From positions 15,896,858 to 15,960,857 of the forward strand of contig CM055098.1 of assembly GCA_029204225.1 (NCBI GenBank): DNA of 64,000 nt. Direction: 5' to 3'. The translations under genes were made by a program, and so were the position numbers. Under the pieces are notes generated by a model. That model was not told the DNA's origin, made no database searches, and saw only the letters and a program-made list of their open reading frames with translations. The stretch is from Diphasiastrum complanatum. Its lineage: Eukaryota > Streptophyta > Lycopodiopsida > Lycopodiales > Lycopodiaceae. This document shows positions 1 to 10,900 of this stretch, one piece after another. Within the stretch, counting starts at the first letter, position 1, and the number at the start of each line of letters is the position of its first letter.

Positions 1-357
1 CTCACAAGGAGAGGCCGTACTTCCCTGGCTAAGTATCTTGATTGCCAACCTCTGCAACTTGAGTGTGGAGGCTCCAAAAGACTCCCACCAACGCACACCC
101 GTCTGCCTCTGAGATGCCAAGTATGCCAGTGACTGAGCAAATGACCCTAGCCCATTCCTGTACATGTCCATTTGATTTAACGATGTTTCTTCATATGCAA
201 AATTTCCTTTGGAGTATCTCTTCACAACCTTTTTCCATCCCTTGACATCAGACTCTTGCCCTATATCCAACCACTGGGGATGCAAAGCAAATGTTGTAGC
301 ATGCAATGGGTTTAGGCCCACACTGCACTCCTTTATGCCTACACTAACGTCAGTCGC
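1..357 (-). pseudogene. hAT transposase C-terminal exon (partial)
   Basis: Read on the minus strand, one frame stays open from about 357 to the left edge. It gives the hAT C-terminal pattern: LHPQWLDIG, then a W/Y-rich helix region, then VRWWESFG and LAIKILSQGSTASPCE. The WW-x-x-F/H-G and A-x-x-I-LSQ-x-x-S-A-S-P-x-E series is typical of the dimerisation part of plant hAT transposases. A TAACAG acceptor-like site just upstream of the first codon suggests an exon start. The rest lies beyond the window, so intactness is unknown. It runs opposite to the hAT gene that follows and is a separate copy. Confidence 0.75.
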
Positions 358-576
358 CTGTTATCCCTCATACTGAAACTATTCTATCCCACGCCCTAAT
401 CTCATGTTCTTCTTTGGCACCTGATATGATGTGTGAACTGGAATCGTTCTGATGTATGCTCTGGTATTTTGAGCTCTATTTGAGCTCGGTAATGTTGTTC
501 AATGCAATGTATTTTTTTTCTACTGAACGTTTGCCTGATTATTTGTTGTTTGCAGGTTTAGGGTCGTGTTAATACG

Positions 577-3500
577 ATGCCAGTGCGGGACCGAGGCCTT
601 TGGGCCGAGGTTGAGCTTACCGACGGGGATGTGGGCACACACCATGGCTCAGGCACCCGCAGATGGAGATGCTTGCATTGCGGTGGTCACTTCACGGGAT
701 CACTCACCAGGGTTAGGGCTCACTTGCTACGGGTCAGAGGGCCAGATGGGCGGACATTGGGCATATCTGATTGCCCTAGGATTTCTGATGAGGATCTGTA
801 GAGGTTGTCTACCATGTACGGGCCCGATACTGCATCACAGGGTTCTAGACAGGGACAGGTAGCAAGAGCAGCTACAGGCAGGCATGCAGGGCCTACCATG
901 GGTATTGGGCCCAGTACATCACGGGCAGGGCATGGTACAGCTGTAGGGCGTAGTACATCACGGGTTGGGCATGGTACAGGTGCAGTGCCTAGTACATCAC
1001 GGGCAGAGCATGGTACAGGTGCAGGGCCCAATACATCATAGGCAGAGCATGGTACAGCTGCAGGGCCCAGTACATCACGGGCAGAGCATGGTACAGCTGC
1101 AGGGCCCAGTACATCACGGGCAGAGCATGGTTCAGGTGCAGGGCCTAGTACAGCACCTTCAGTTCCATCCGCAGCAGCAGTAGGACCATCAAATGAGCAT
1201 GTTGGTTAAGCAGCAGCGGGTGCTTCTCGTCCCTCCTCCTTGGCAGCAGATGCACCACATGCTTCGGCAGATGTTGTCAGAGAGAGTGACACACCCACGG
1301 ATCAGCCATCCGTTGGGCATGCTAGACCACGAGCACTATATACACAGCAGAGAGGGGTTAGGCCCAGGCAGCAGACCCTTGATCGATGCGGCTGGCAGAG
1401 AGAGCAGCAGGCCCGTTGCACTCGACTGTGTGGCCAGTTCTTTTATGAGTGCGGCATTGCCTTTGCTGTTGCTGACACTTGGGTGTTCAAGGAGTTCTGT
1501 GCACAGATGGCGGTCATGGATGCTACATGGACACCTCCCAGGCGAGAGGCACTGCGAGGCAGGTTGCTTCGTCAGGAGGAGGAGACCATCACGCGGGAGT
1601 TGAGTTCCATTCGCTCAGCTTGGCAGCAGTAAGTAACTTGTCTTTATAATCTCTTTGCATGTGTTTAGGATTTATTGGTGCCGCAATTTTTGCATGTAGC
1701 TAATGGGTGTTTTGCGGCAGATATGGATGCACGATATTGAGTGATGGATGGACCGACATTTGTCGGCGATCCGTCATCAATGTCTTGGTTTCTTGCCCAC
1801 TTGGCACAGTATTCCTACGTGGCGTGGATGCCACTCGAGGTGGTGACGCCATCACAGCCGATTTCATATGGGAGGTCATTAGAGATGTTATTGCTGACAT
1901 CGGGGTTGAGCACGTGGTTCAGGTTGTCACCAACAACGCCTCGAACTGCAAGCAGATGGGCGAGATTATGATGAGGGAGCACTCCAGCATTGTGTGGACA
2001 CCCTGTGCTGCACATTGCATAGACTTGCTCATCCATGACCTGTGTGCGCTTCCATGGATCAAAGAGGTATAGTTTGTTCCTATGCTTTCTTCCTTCGATG
2101 CTGCTAACCACGTCTCAACTACTGTCTAAACGTTTTTACTGGATGTTTGTGTTGCAGATCACTACTACGGCCATGCGCCTGGTCAGTTTTGTTACCAGGA
2201 AGAGGCGTGTGTTGGCCCTGTTCTGCACCTTCTCCACCCTAAACCTGAAGAAGCCCGCACCCACACACTTTGCATTTTACTTCTTGGTGCTAGAGCGATT
2301 GGTGGTGGTGAAGGATGCATTGCGGCGGATGGTTTCCAGCGTGGCCTTCCGGGACTTTACAGACCTCCCCCATTCGGCATTTTTCCAGTCCACTGTGTAC
2401 GGCGACGAATTTTGGAGAGCTGCTGAGGAGATTAGTGGGATCCTTCTACCCATTTTCAGAGTGCTGCGCCTGGTAGACCGTGAGGGGTGCACCCTCGGTC
2501 TCATTTACGAGTTCATGGACCGCATCGGCGAGGGGATTCTGTTGTCAGCCTTGGACGAGTACAGGTATGACTCTTCAGTGTCTAGCTTGTTGTTTCTCAC
2601 CCAAGTCTGATGCGTTTCTTTTATGCTATGGTTTAGTGATTGTTGTAATTTGTCTGCTGCAGGAGGCGCGAGATCTCACGTATCTGGGAGGCCAGATGGG
2701 ACTACTTCCACCGACCCATCCACGCCGTAGCCCACATGTTGCACCCCTTGTGGCGCTGTACCCGAGAGAGGGATGATCCGGAGCTGCACTGGGGATGGGT
2801 GGAGTACACGGAGCGCATATGGCCTGGACCAGGTACGTGTAAGAAATCGGTTGGTAGCAATGTTACTGCAGTATTGTACTCATTGGTAGTGTGTGAATTC
2901 GAGGGGCCTTACATGTGCCACGTTTTTCCTGTTGCCAACAAGTCCGATTTTGGCCAACATTGCAAGCCAGCTGCTCGCATTTGAGCGCTTCCAGTCTCCT
3001 TTCGATGGCGATCAGTTGAGGCCCGTTACATGGTGGTGCATCCATGGGCGCAGCACAGGTGACCTAAGGCGATTGGTTGAGAGAGTCCTTGCACAGGACT
3101 GTTCAGCAGGAGCTTGCAAGCGGAATTGGAGCACCTGAGCCTTGTATCACACGCAAAAGGGGAACAGGTTGTCCATCGAGCAGTGTAGGCGGTTGGTGTT
3201 TGTGAACACCAACGGCCGTATGCTGAGGCGCACACGAGGAGAGGGTCAGATGCTCGAGGTGAGTCACATCATCACCTCTTTTTTCTTGCTATGCTTTGAT
3301 GAATTGATTTGCTTTCAAAATATGCAGTGAGTTGCACAATACCTGCCTGACAACAATGTATTGTTTTTGGTTGCAGGTGAACCCTGACACTTGCTTGGTG
3401 GATTCGATAGTTGCTGCTCCTCGGGCACCACCAACGTAGGAGGAGTTGGATGATGAGATCCATAGAGAGTTCTACAGAGAAGCACAGGCTGACGCACAGG

Positions 3501-3954
3501 CTTTACGGCGGCAGACGAGGACAGAGAGGCAGAGGGAGAGGGCTAAGGAGGGAGATGACGAGGGCTCGGAGGCTGGAGAGATGCTCGGGGCAGACTATGT
3601 GGAGGAGGAGGAGTGGGTTGAAGGGGATACGGAGGAGGACGAGGAGATGTGGGCAGAGGCACAGGGGGATGACCTGGCTGACATGCTGGTGGACCCTGAT
3701 GCAGAGACAGAGGAGGAGCCAGCCATTCCTGCACGTAGGCCTAGGGGGAGACCTAGAGGTTCTGGGAGGGGGGTGCTGAGTACTCTTTTTGTAGACAGGA
3801 GTGGAGCATCACGGGCAGCCGTCGGCCAGGCATCATCACAGTGGGTAGGGCCATCCTAGGGCGTAGGGTCACAGCCACCTGACACACAGGCACGACGGAG
3901 TAGACACAGGGCAAATTTGGATGATCTATCCTACCATGACTCTGACGAGCCTTA
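577..3954 (+). pseudogene. hAT-family transposase (BED finger, DUF659-like core, dimerisation domain), decayed
   Basis: Apparent exons are about 577-1628, 1721-2066, 2158-2564, 2663-2832, about 2940-3258 and 3377-3954, most joined by GT-AG sites. The first exon has a BED-like finger (WRCLHCGGHF...H...C) and a repeated Gly/Ser/Thr stretch. The second has the catalytic-core motif YGCTILSDGWTD and then VVTNNASNC and WTPCAAHCIDLL. Later exons give the helical insertion (FYFLVLERLVVVKDAL) and the dimerisation region (VTWWCIHG, KGNRLSIEQCRRLVFVNTNGR). The tail is acidic and ends DSDEP. In-frame stops occur at about 799, 1039, 1207, 3136, 3437 and 3857. The second core motif has N where DUF659-type hAT proteins normally have D (VVTDNA). 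This is an inactive copy; no terminal inverted repeats were identified. Confidence 0.8.
901..1165 (+). repeat. 39-bp coding minisatellite in hAT exon 1
   Basis: About six head-to-tail 39-bp units encode a 13-residue repeat of the form GPSTSRAEHGTAA. Units differ by a few bases; one carries TAG where its neighbours have CGG. The array lies in the linker between the BED finger and the core of the transposase relic. Confidence 0.8.
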
Positions 3955-4322
3955 GTTGTATAGTTTTCATTACGTTCATGGAACATCATTGTACCCCTTT
4001 TTGGTGCCATGTGGCCCGATATTATATATTATGATGATCCTATTCACAGCATTGTCGTGATTCAGTATTGTTCTTTGTGGTTTTAGTTCTGTAACTCCAG
4101 TTTTATGGTTTATGATTTATGGTTGTAGAGAAAGAAAGAAAGAAAGAAAGCTTTATTAATGTCTTTTCCATGCCAAAAGGCGTATAAGACTAATGAAGTA
4201 CATGTCAAGTATGTGGTATTGGGAGCATATAAAAACGTCTCCAACTGTTATAAAGAAAAACATCTAGTGCAAACTAGAATAGACCCGTATGCATAATGGT
4301 CATAAGTATCTATGGCAAGATG

Positions 4323-5078
4323 TCAAGGCGGTGCTGTTGTTGTTGTGCTGATGCTGTAAAAAGATGTAATGCGGACCACAGACTGGGAAAGCGCTGGAGC
4401 CTGCCGGTGTCGTCTGTGAGCATGAGCACGTGCACGTGTAGTAGTAGTGGTACTACGCCTTTGTCTAGAACGTTTGGTAATCCTGGTGGTAACAGGATGG
4501 TGGGAGGTACACTGTCTCTGATCTCTATGAGCATGAGAGCGGTCGTCATCCTCGTCGTCGTCATAATCATGATCCTCATCTTCAGGCACTGATCTCCGCC
4601 TAGTAAAGAATGAGGTAATCAATGGCTGTGAGGTAAAATGCTGGGATGTCTCGTATAAATCTCTCCGTAGTATGGACATCTCACGTACCATCAGAGCAAC
4701 AGACCGTGGGTCCTCATAGGCTATGAGAGAGCGTAGAGTGGTAGGCATCTCTCTGAACAGGCAGTGATATCGCCCTGTGATCTCATAATATACAGGGCAC
4801 CTAAAGATAAAGTGCTCCTCAGACTCCACCTCGCCTAGAGAACATAACTGGCAAATCCGCTCCTCTCTAGGAATACCATGGAACCTCCCAGTCTCAATAG
4901 CTAGTTGATGAGAGGACACCCTGAGTTGCCCCAATGTGAATCCGAAGGTGTTGTGGATGGGGCCCCGAGGTGTTCCCACCCCCGGGCACCCCAAACCCCT
5001 AGCACTGGGATCTACTAGGTGCACTATCAAGAAAGCGCACTCGTCCATCTCGGTAAATGACTCGTCTGCCAGACTCAC
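4323..5078 (-). pseudogene. LINE ORF2 C-terminal zinc-binding tail
   Basis: The recognisable part is LRVSSHQLAIETGRFHGIPR, followed by ERICQLC, then nine residues, then HFIFRCPVYY. This Cys-x2-Cys...His-x4-Cys arrangement is the conserved end of many LINE ORF2 proteins, downstream of RT. Here it follows the ORF1-like stop almost directly, in another frame, so the RT and endonuclease part is missing. The first about 30 residues and the acidic/His-Arg-rich end are of doubtful coding value. A second, more damaged copy is at about 15,260-15,510. Confidence 0.65.
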
Positions 5079-6456
5079 GGGCTGCCTGAAAGGCTTTACG
5101 CCTCTCCTCTACCTGGATATATGTGAGGTCGTCATCCATATAGATAGTGGTGCCACGAAGCTTAGATCTACACCGCAACGCATCTCGGCGACTCTCTAGA
5201 GAAGTGAAACAGATAACGAGTGTAGCTGCATCTCTGGTGGTCCTCCAAGCTGTATCTAGCCCATCTGTCATGTGTCCTAGAGTGGTCTCGAGAAATCTCG
5301 TGGCTTCGGCAATGGCATCCTGTGTGTCCGGTATCCCACGAACCCTGATGTTGTGCCCCTTTTGCTCCCTTGACCTCTCTTCCAAAATGGTGGCTGAGAT
5401 GACGGAGGAGATGGGGGCGTTAGGCTTGGTGCCTTTCTGCAAGACTGCTGCCCATGAATCTTTGTGCTGCTCAATCTTACTCTCAAGCTCCTTTATCATG
5501 GTGGTGGTTGATTCAGAGGCTGCAACCTGCTTAGTGTTGATCACCTGCTCTAACAAAGCGACTTTGGATTGTAACACATTTTTTTCCTTGAGTAAGGAGA
5601 CCACTATCCCTTTCAGTTGTGATAGTTCATGTTTCAAAAGCTGGAAATCGGTTTTCATTTGGTCAGCTTCTCAAGAGGAAAATATTTCTGTGGATTTGGA
5701 TGGAGTGTATGGGATGGGTACCGCAGATGGGGGAGCTGTGGGTTCTTGGGTAATGGGGATGGGAAGAAGGCCGTTAGGGATGGCCAGAGCGGTAGGGTAG
5801 GAGAGTGGGGACGAGGAAGAGGCATAAGAAGAAGAAGAAGATGAAAGAGAGGGAGGAACAGCAGAGGAGAGAGAAGAAGAGGATGAAGAAACTGAGAGTG
5901 GGGAAAAAGAGGAAGAAGAGGAAGGGGGTGCCACATTCCTGATACATAGCAATGACAAATCTGAGGACAGATCTGAGGACAACGAGGGGGATGGCAAATC
6001 TGTAGACAGCGAGGAGTTTGCATCGGAGGACAAAGCTGTGGGCAGCGAGGCCTCTGATCCAGCAGCGAGAGTGGTGAGGGTCTGGTCAGCAATGGGGGTG
6101 ATGCTTTCAGCGAGGAGGGTGTCTTGTCCAGCGAAGGGGGTGTCTTTTTCAACGATGGGGAGGGGGTTGGTTTCCGCGAGCGGGGGGTGGAGATAGTAGC
6201 GATGGGGGGGGTGGATATAGTAGCGATGGGGGAGCGGGTGGTCCGAAGTGGAGGGAAAGGTGTGGCGCGAGGGACAGCAGAAGAAGCAGCAACAGATCCA
6301 CGTGGAGCCATTGAGAGAGAGAGGGCGGACCAGGGTAGGGTGATCTAGGACAGGGCAGCAGCAGCCATCACCATCGCTGAGAGAGAGAGAGAGAGAGAGA
6401 GAGAGGGCGGACCAGGGTAGGGTGATCTTGGACAGGGCAGCAGCAGCCATCACCAT
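4999..6456 (-). pseudogene. LINE ORF1-like RNA-binding protein
   Basis: One minus-strand frame runs from an ATG at 6456 inside the first monomer to a stop at 4999, about 486 codons, with a single in-frame TGA near 5671. Residues 1-260 are Ser/Pro/Leu-rich and low complexity. Next comes a coiled-coil stretch (LLKHELSQLKGIVVSLLKEK), then an RRM-like block starting [13 protein letters not shown] and a C-terminal block with [15 protein letters not shown] and GRRVIYRDGRVRFLD. This order matches L1 ORF1 proteins, which coat LINE RNA. A related but more decayed copy lies at 16,330-16,922. Confidence 0.7.
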
Positions 6457-6459
6457 CGC

Positions 6460-6495
<36 letters not shown>

Positions 6496-6546
6496 CGGAC
6501 CAGGGTAGGGCGATCTAGGACAGGGCAGCAGCAGCCATCACCATCG

Positions 6547-6548
<2 letters not shown>
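6322..6548 (-). repeat. Tandem 5' monomers of the LINE
   Basis: Three copies of a roughly 56-bp block (at about 6323-6378, 6405-6460 and 6493-6548) are separated by (GA)n tracts, giving a period of about 82-88 bp. On the minus strand each block carries ATGGTGATGGCTGCTGCTGC, so each monomer offers a start codon. Tandem 5' monomers are known promoter units in some L1 families; a promoter role here is inferred from position only. Confidence 0.7.

Positions 6549-6615
<67 letters not shown>
6549..6615. repeat. (GT)n-(GA)n compound microsatellite
   Basis: About 30 bases of GT repeat run directly into about 36 bases of GA repeat, bordering the monomer array. Open frames through this stretch (Leu-Ser or Thr-His runs) are repeat artefacts. 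Confidence 0.9.
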
Positions 6616-6618
<3 letters not shown>

Positions 6619-7993
6619 GGTTGTTTTGTCAAAAATTGTTTTATTTAAGGCTAAAGTTCAGAATGATTCAGCTAGGTTTTTGTTCAGCATGGTTTTAGTT
6701 CCGTTTGTTGTGAATGGTGATCAGAGAGAGAGATAGAGAGGGAGAATCAGAGAAAGGGAGATTCCTGCTATGTTCATTGGGAATGCCCCAATGTGTTCTC
6801 TTTTTTTTATATGGGATGCAGCTTTAGCGTAAAGTTGTAAACCTAGGAGTTAATACACCTAAAAGGGACCATCCTGCACCTGAAACAGTCGGCAAACTAC
6901 ACAATCATATTCCCCTCGATCAGAGCTTTCATCTGATACCCATATTGCACAAAATAATTTCAAAAAACAAAAAAAAAAAAATCGATTCTACACGATTCTG
7001 GGAAAATCCCGAATCGCGAATCGGGATCGCGATTCTGCGCGATTCTGAATCGCGCTGCAACTATGATTCAAGCTAATTGATGTTGAAATGAAGCTAAGCT
7101 AATCTAAGCTAAGAGTTATTGTGTGACCGATTTTCAATCCATAATAAGTCTTACATGCCTATTTATACATTTGAGGTCCTAGAATCTATGAGTCAGAAAA
7201 GGATGCCCAAAAATGATTCTGAGAAATGCCAAAAAATAAATGACTTCGAAAGTTTATGGTCTGAATGACAATTAATAACCCTGTGGATTCATTGTCCGTA
7301 TAAGTGTGCATGATGTTTAATTTGTAACTCATTGTGAGCTATGCGTAAATCTATAGTAGCTGCAGTGACACTCATAGCTTTAGTCATCTATATTTTGTGG
7401 ATCCCTTGACCATTTAAATATGTCAGATTAAATGAATTGGGCGTTCAATTCAAACTTTTCTATGAAGTCACAGTTCTTGCAAAGTCAGCCAAACAATGTC
7501 CTCACAAATAGTTAGATACTGTAGTTCTAGCATGTTAAAATCATTCCGAAAGCACTTTTGAACATTAAAATCATCTTTTCAGCTAAAGGGGTGAAAGCAC
7601 TTTACATGGCAGAGTCAATTGGTGTGAGTTCTTCATAAAATTAACACGATACATGGCATAGTCGATTGGTGTGAAACTTTGCGATAACATTCTAGATGTA
7701 CTTAATATGTAGCATCAAATAAGCATGATAGATTTGATGGTTTATAACCTAGTGGCTAATTTAAGGTGGACTACCATCATAAATTTTACAAATAACGACT
7801 AGATTCAGAAACTTATTTGATAATAATGCTTCATTGTTGATTATTTTGTTTCCACGATGAAAAAGCTTGATATTGTACTGGAGTTTAATATCATTTAGTT
7901 TGCCATTAAGTATTGCAACTATCACAAGGCTACAAGGGTAATGTGCTGAAGTTTAATAGAAGTAAGCTAACATCCTGGTGAAATTTAGGGCAG
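6616..7993. other. Non-coding stretch upstream of the first visible dehydrogenase exon
   Basis: No coding homology was recognised on either strand. It is AT-rich apart from a short GATTC/GAATC-rich cluster at 6981-7054. It is most likely intron of the dehydrogenase gene, since the exon at 7994 begins mid-protein and mid-codon. No exon for the preceding FAD-binding motifs was found here or further left. Confidence 0.55.
6981..7054. repeat. GATTC/GAATCGCG inverted-repeat cluster
   Basis: A run of A is followed by several copies of CGATTCT and its complement-like GAATCGCG, including the near-palindrome GAATCGCGAATCGGGATCGC. It could fold into several alternative hairpins and may be the core of a small non-coding element. 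Confidence 0.6.
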
Positions 7994-10900
7994 GTATGAT
8001 CTCACACGGTTGATAATCGGTAGCGGGGGCACGCTGGGAGTTATCACAGAAGTAACCCTACGACTTCAGAAGATCCCAGAAGCATCTGTTGTGAGCAAAA
8101 ACTTTCGCTTTCATCAGAGCTTATGTTAAACTCTATATATGACCTAATGATTGGAGGATGATTCAACATTGTGAACAACACTTTTGCAGATTTGTCAGAT
8201 TATGTTCTTGAGATAAAAGGTTTTTTTTTAGAATTATTCCATCAAAAAGTTCCGATGAACAGTTGTTGTTAATACATTTACATTTGAAATTATGGGATAT
8301 GTCCATATAGAGACTTTTCCTGATAATCCCATTTTTTTCATAGGTCTGTGTGGCAAAGCTTCTAGATTTTTAGGTGGAATTATGGTGAAACAAGCTAGTG
8401 ACTTTTTGTGCCGTAATCTGAAGGTGGCAATGTGCAACTTTCCTTCTGTAAAAGATGCAGCTGATGTTGCAATTGCAACCATGCATTCGGGCATTCAGGT
8501 TCCATCAAGCCTCAAATTCCCTGAAAGTTTGGTTTCTCCTGCAATTGTCTCTAACTTTCTGCAACTAGCACTACTATCAGAATAGATGAACTCATCCTAG
8601 ATGAAAATAAACCCTTTCTTAGCCATCTTCGACACTTTCTGTCAATGTTTAAGATTCACAAGGCTAAGTATTTTGATATCTTGCCTGAAAATAAGCTCAA
8701 TAATCTTGGCTTTTACCCTTCTGCTCATCCATGTTTTGTTTGTGATAGTTTGGGTCTCGGTTCGCATGAATTGTGTCAGTGGAATGCGGAATGCCTTCTT
8801 CTGCAAACTGGAGTTGTTCCAGCTCGTTGTGATAGGAATAATCTTGTTGCTCTCCAGGTGTCAAGAGTGGAGCTGTTGGACGAGGTGCAAATCAAAGCTA
8901 TCAACCTTGCAAATGGAAAACACTACCCAGAACAGCCAACTTTGATGTTTGAACTCATTGGTACAGGTAATTTGAAAATGCAAGATGTGCAGAGTCTCAA
9001 ACTTTTCCTGTTAGTAAAATTCATGGCAGAGTTGTTGACAGGTGACAATAAGAACCTTCGAAGCTGGTTTAACAACTTGTAGACTCAGCTTTAACCAGAT
9101 TTTACTTATGACAGTTGTGCATATTTTGTGCCAGCTTTATACCATATGCCTCATACAGACGTATTTGTACTCATATATCATACAAGGCAAGTTGTCATTG
9201 TAAGATTACTCAGTCTTGTTTGTCTGATTTTAGATTTTGTGCTACTATGAGACCCTATTTTATCACTACTTGCCATTTCTTGGATCCATTCACTATATGC
9301 CCATTTATGTTTTATGATTGTCAGCTTGTTGACAATCATTGATTGATTGTCAACAAGGTGACAAGATTTCTCTCTTGACTTGTTTTTTTGGAACTCAATA
9401 CAGTATTGTCTTTCTTTTAATCTAAGTGCCACCTTTCTGATGAATCCCTTTTCTAACTTGCTGTCAGATGGTTCAATTGCAAGCATATCCATAGGCATCA
9501 AACTCTGACCTGCATCTTTTAGGTCAGAGCTAAGCGAAATTTGCAACATAGCGTTGCTATCATATTTTCCAAATGGGCCATCTTTTTCTTGATTATTCAC
9601 TAGTTGCGTTCAACAATTGGAAAAACATTGTTGTCATATATGTCAACTCTTATAGAAGGTTGCTGTTGTTATTTATTTGTTAAGATCTGGCATCCTTGCT
9701 GGTAGTTTCCCTTCTGCTAAGTGCTGAAATGCTTAAAAGATGTTATATTGTGACAATTTTGATTTCTCTGCATTAGAAAAATAATTTGAACCTTTTTGCC
9801 TCTCCACTTTTTTATTATGTTTCTTGTTCATCATTCACTTTGCTTCTCTGTTTTTTGGTTACTATTCACAAAGGTAACAACTCGAAGCATTTTTTAATCA
9901 TAGCTAATGCTCGTGTTTTCTGGTGTCTGGCCAAAATTAACTAGTTCTTGTACACAAGGAAGATGATTTCGCAGTATGTGTGGATCTTGTTGTCCCATAT
10001 GGGTGTACTGTTATGAATGCCAGGTATTGTGTGATAGAGTGCATAAAACACTTTGGCAGATGATAAATGTTTTTTCGTGATACAGAGGCATACTCCCTCG
10101 AACAAGCACTCCAGGTCAAGAAAATTGCTGAGGAGCATCATGCTTCTGATTTTGTCTTCGCTGATACTGCTAAGGAGAAGGAAGATTTGTGGAAGGTAAT
10201 GATAAAACTCATTCAGAACATGTAGTGTTTTAGAAATACTGGAACCAATTCACATATTTGAACTTTAGTAGCTTTGATGGATCTCAAGGTATGGAAGGCT
10301 GACTTGGGTTTTTTTATCATGCTTTTTGATCTTGAGTACCACATTCTTGTTCTCCTAGCAAATATCAATACAAATTTTGGAGTGTTTCACATTTTACAGA
10401 TTGGGGCTATATCATGTGATATGTCTCTCACTATGACATGTGACATAATAATGGGCTTCCTCCAGTTGAAAAGGAACCTGTGATATATCTCTCGCTATGA
10501 AATGCAACATAATGATGGGCTACCTCTAGTTGAAATGAGACTATTAACCTTTTCAACAGTGCCATTGTATTGAAGCTATCCAGTTTGGCTCTTGGTTGTT
10601 GGCTCAAGCTAGCGTTATGGTCAGAAGTTGATCTTTGTATAAGTGTAGATCTCAAGTGAGAAATTGCTGGTGGATATATTCTATGTCTGCTAAGGGAATG
10701 TTTCTGTAGCAGTCCTGATACAGAGTGCCCTTTTCGTTCTGTCATAATGGCATTTTAAAAGGCTGATTTCCATTTTTGTTTTACTAGACATTTAGTCCCT
10801 TCCACAGTCGCCATCAAGTTTGTGTCTTAGGGACATCACAAAATGGTGTTTTGAAGAGGTTGACTATCTAGATGTTCCAACGCTTTCATAGTTGATAAGT

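Larger units (their letters stand above)
4130..6548 (-). mobile_element. Internally deleted L1-like LINE (ORF1 plus ORF2 tail)
   Basis: Read on the minus strand the order is: tandem 5' monomers, an ORF1-like frame, the zinc-binding end of ORF2, a 3' UTR, and a (CTTT)n tail at about 4130-4151. No endonuclease or reverse transcriptase is present. The 3' UTR (about 4140-4265) matches the 3' end of the LINE relic near 15,925-16,030: both have TTGGAGACGTTT, then GGCATGGAAAAGACATTAA and TAAAGCTTTCTT. This fixes the 3' end and orientation of the family. It is likely a non-autonomous derivative needing an enzyme in trans. Confidence 0.7.

Noticed and set aside
6450-6632. Minus-strand frame rich in Leu-Ser and Thr-His
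   Set aside because: It is only the translation of GA and GT microsatellites.
9178-9600. 140-codon minus-strand frame in a dehydrogenase intron
   Set aside because: No recognisable motif, no gene context, and it spans an intronic hairpin; probably chance.
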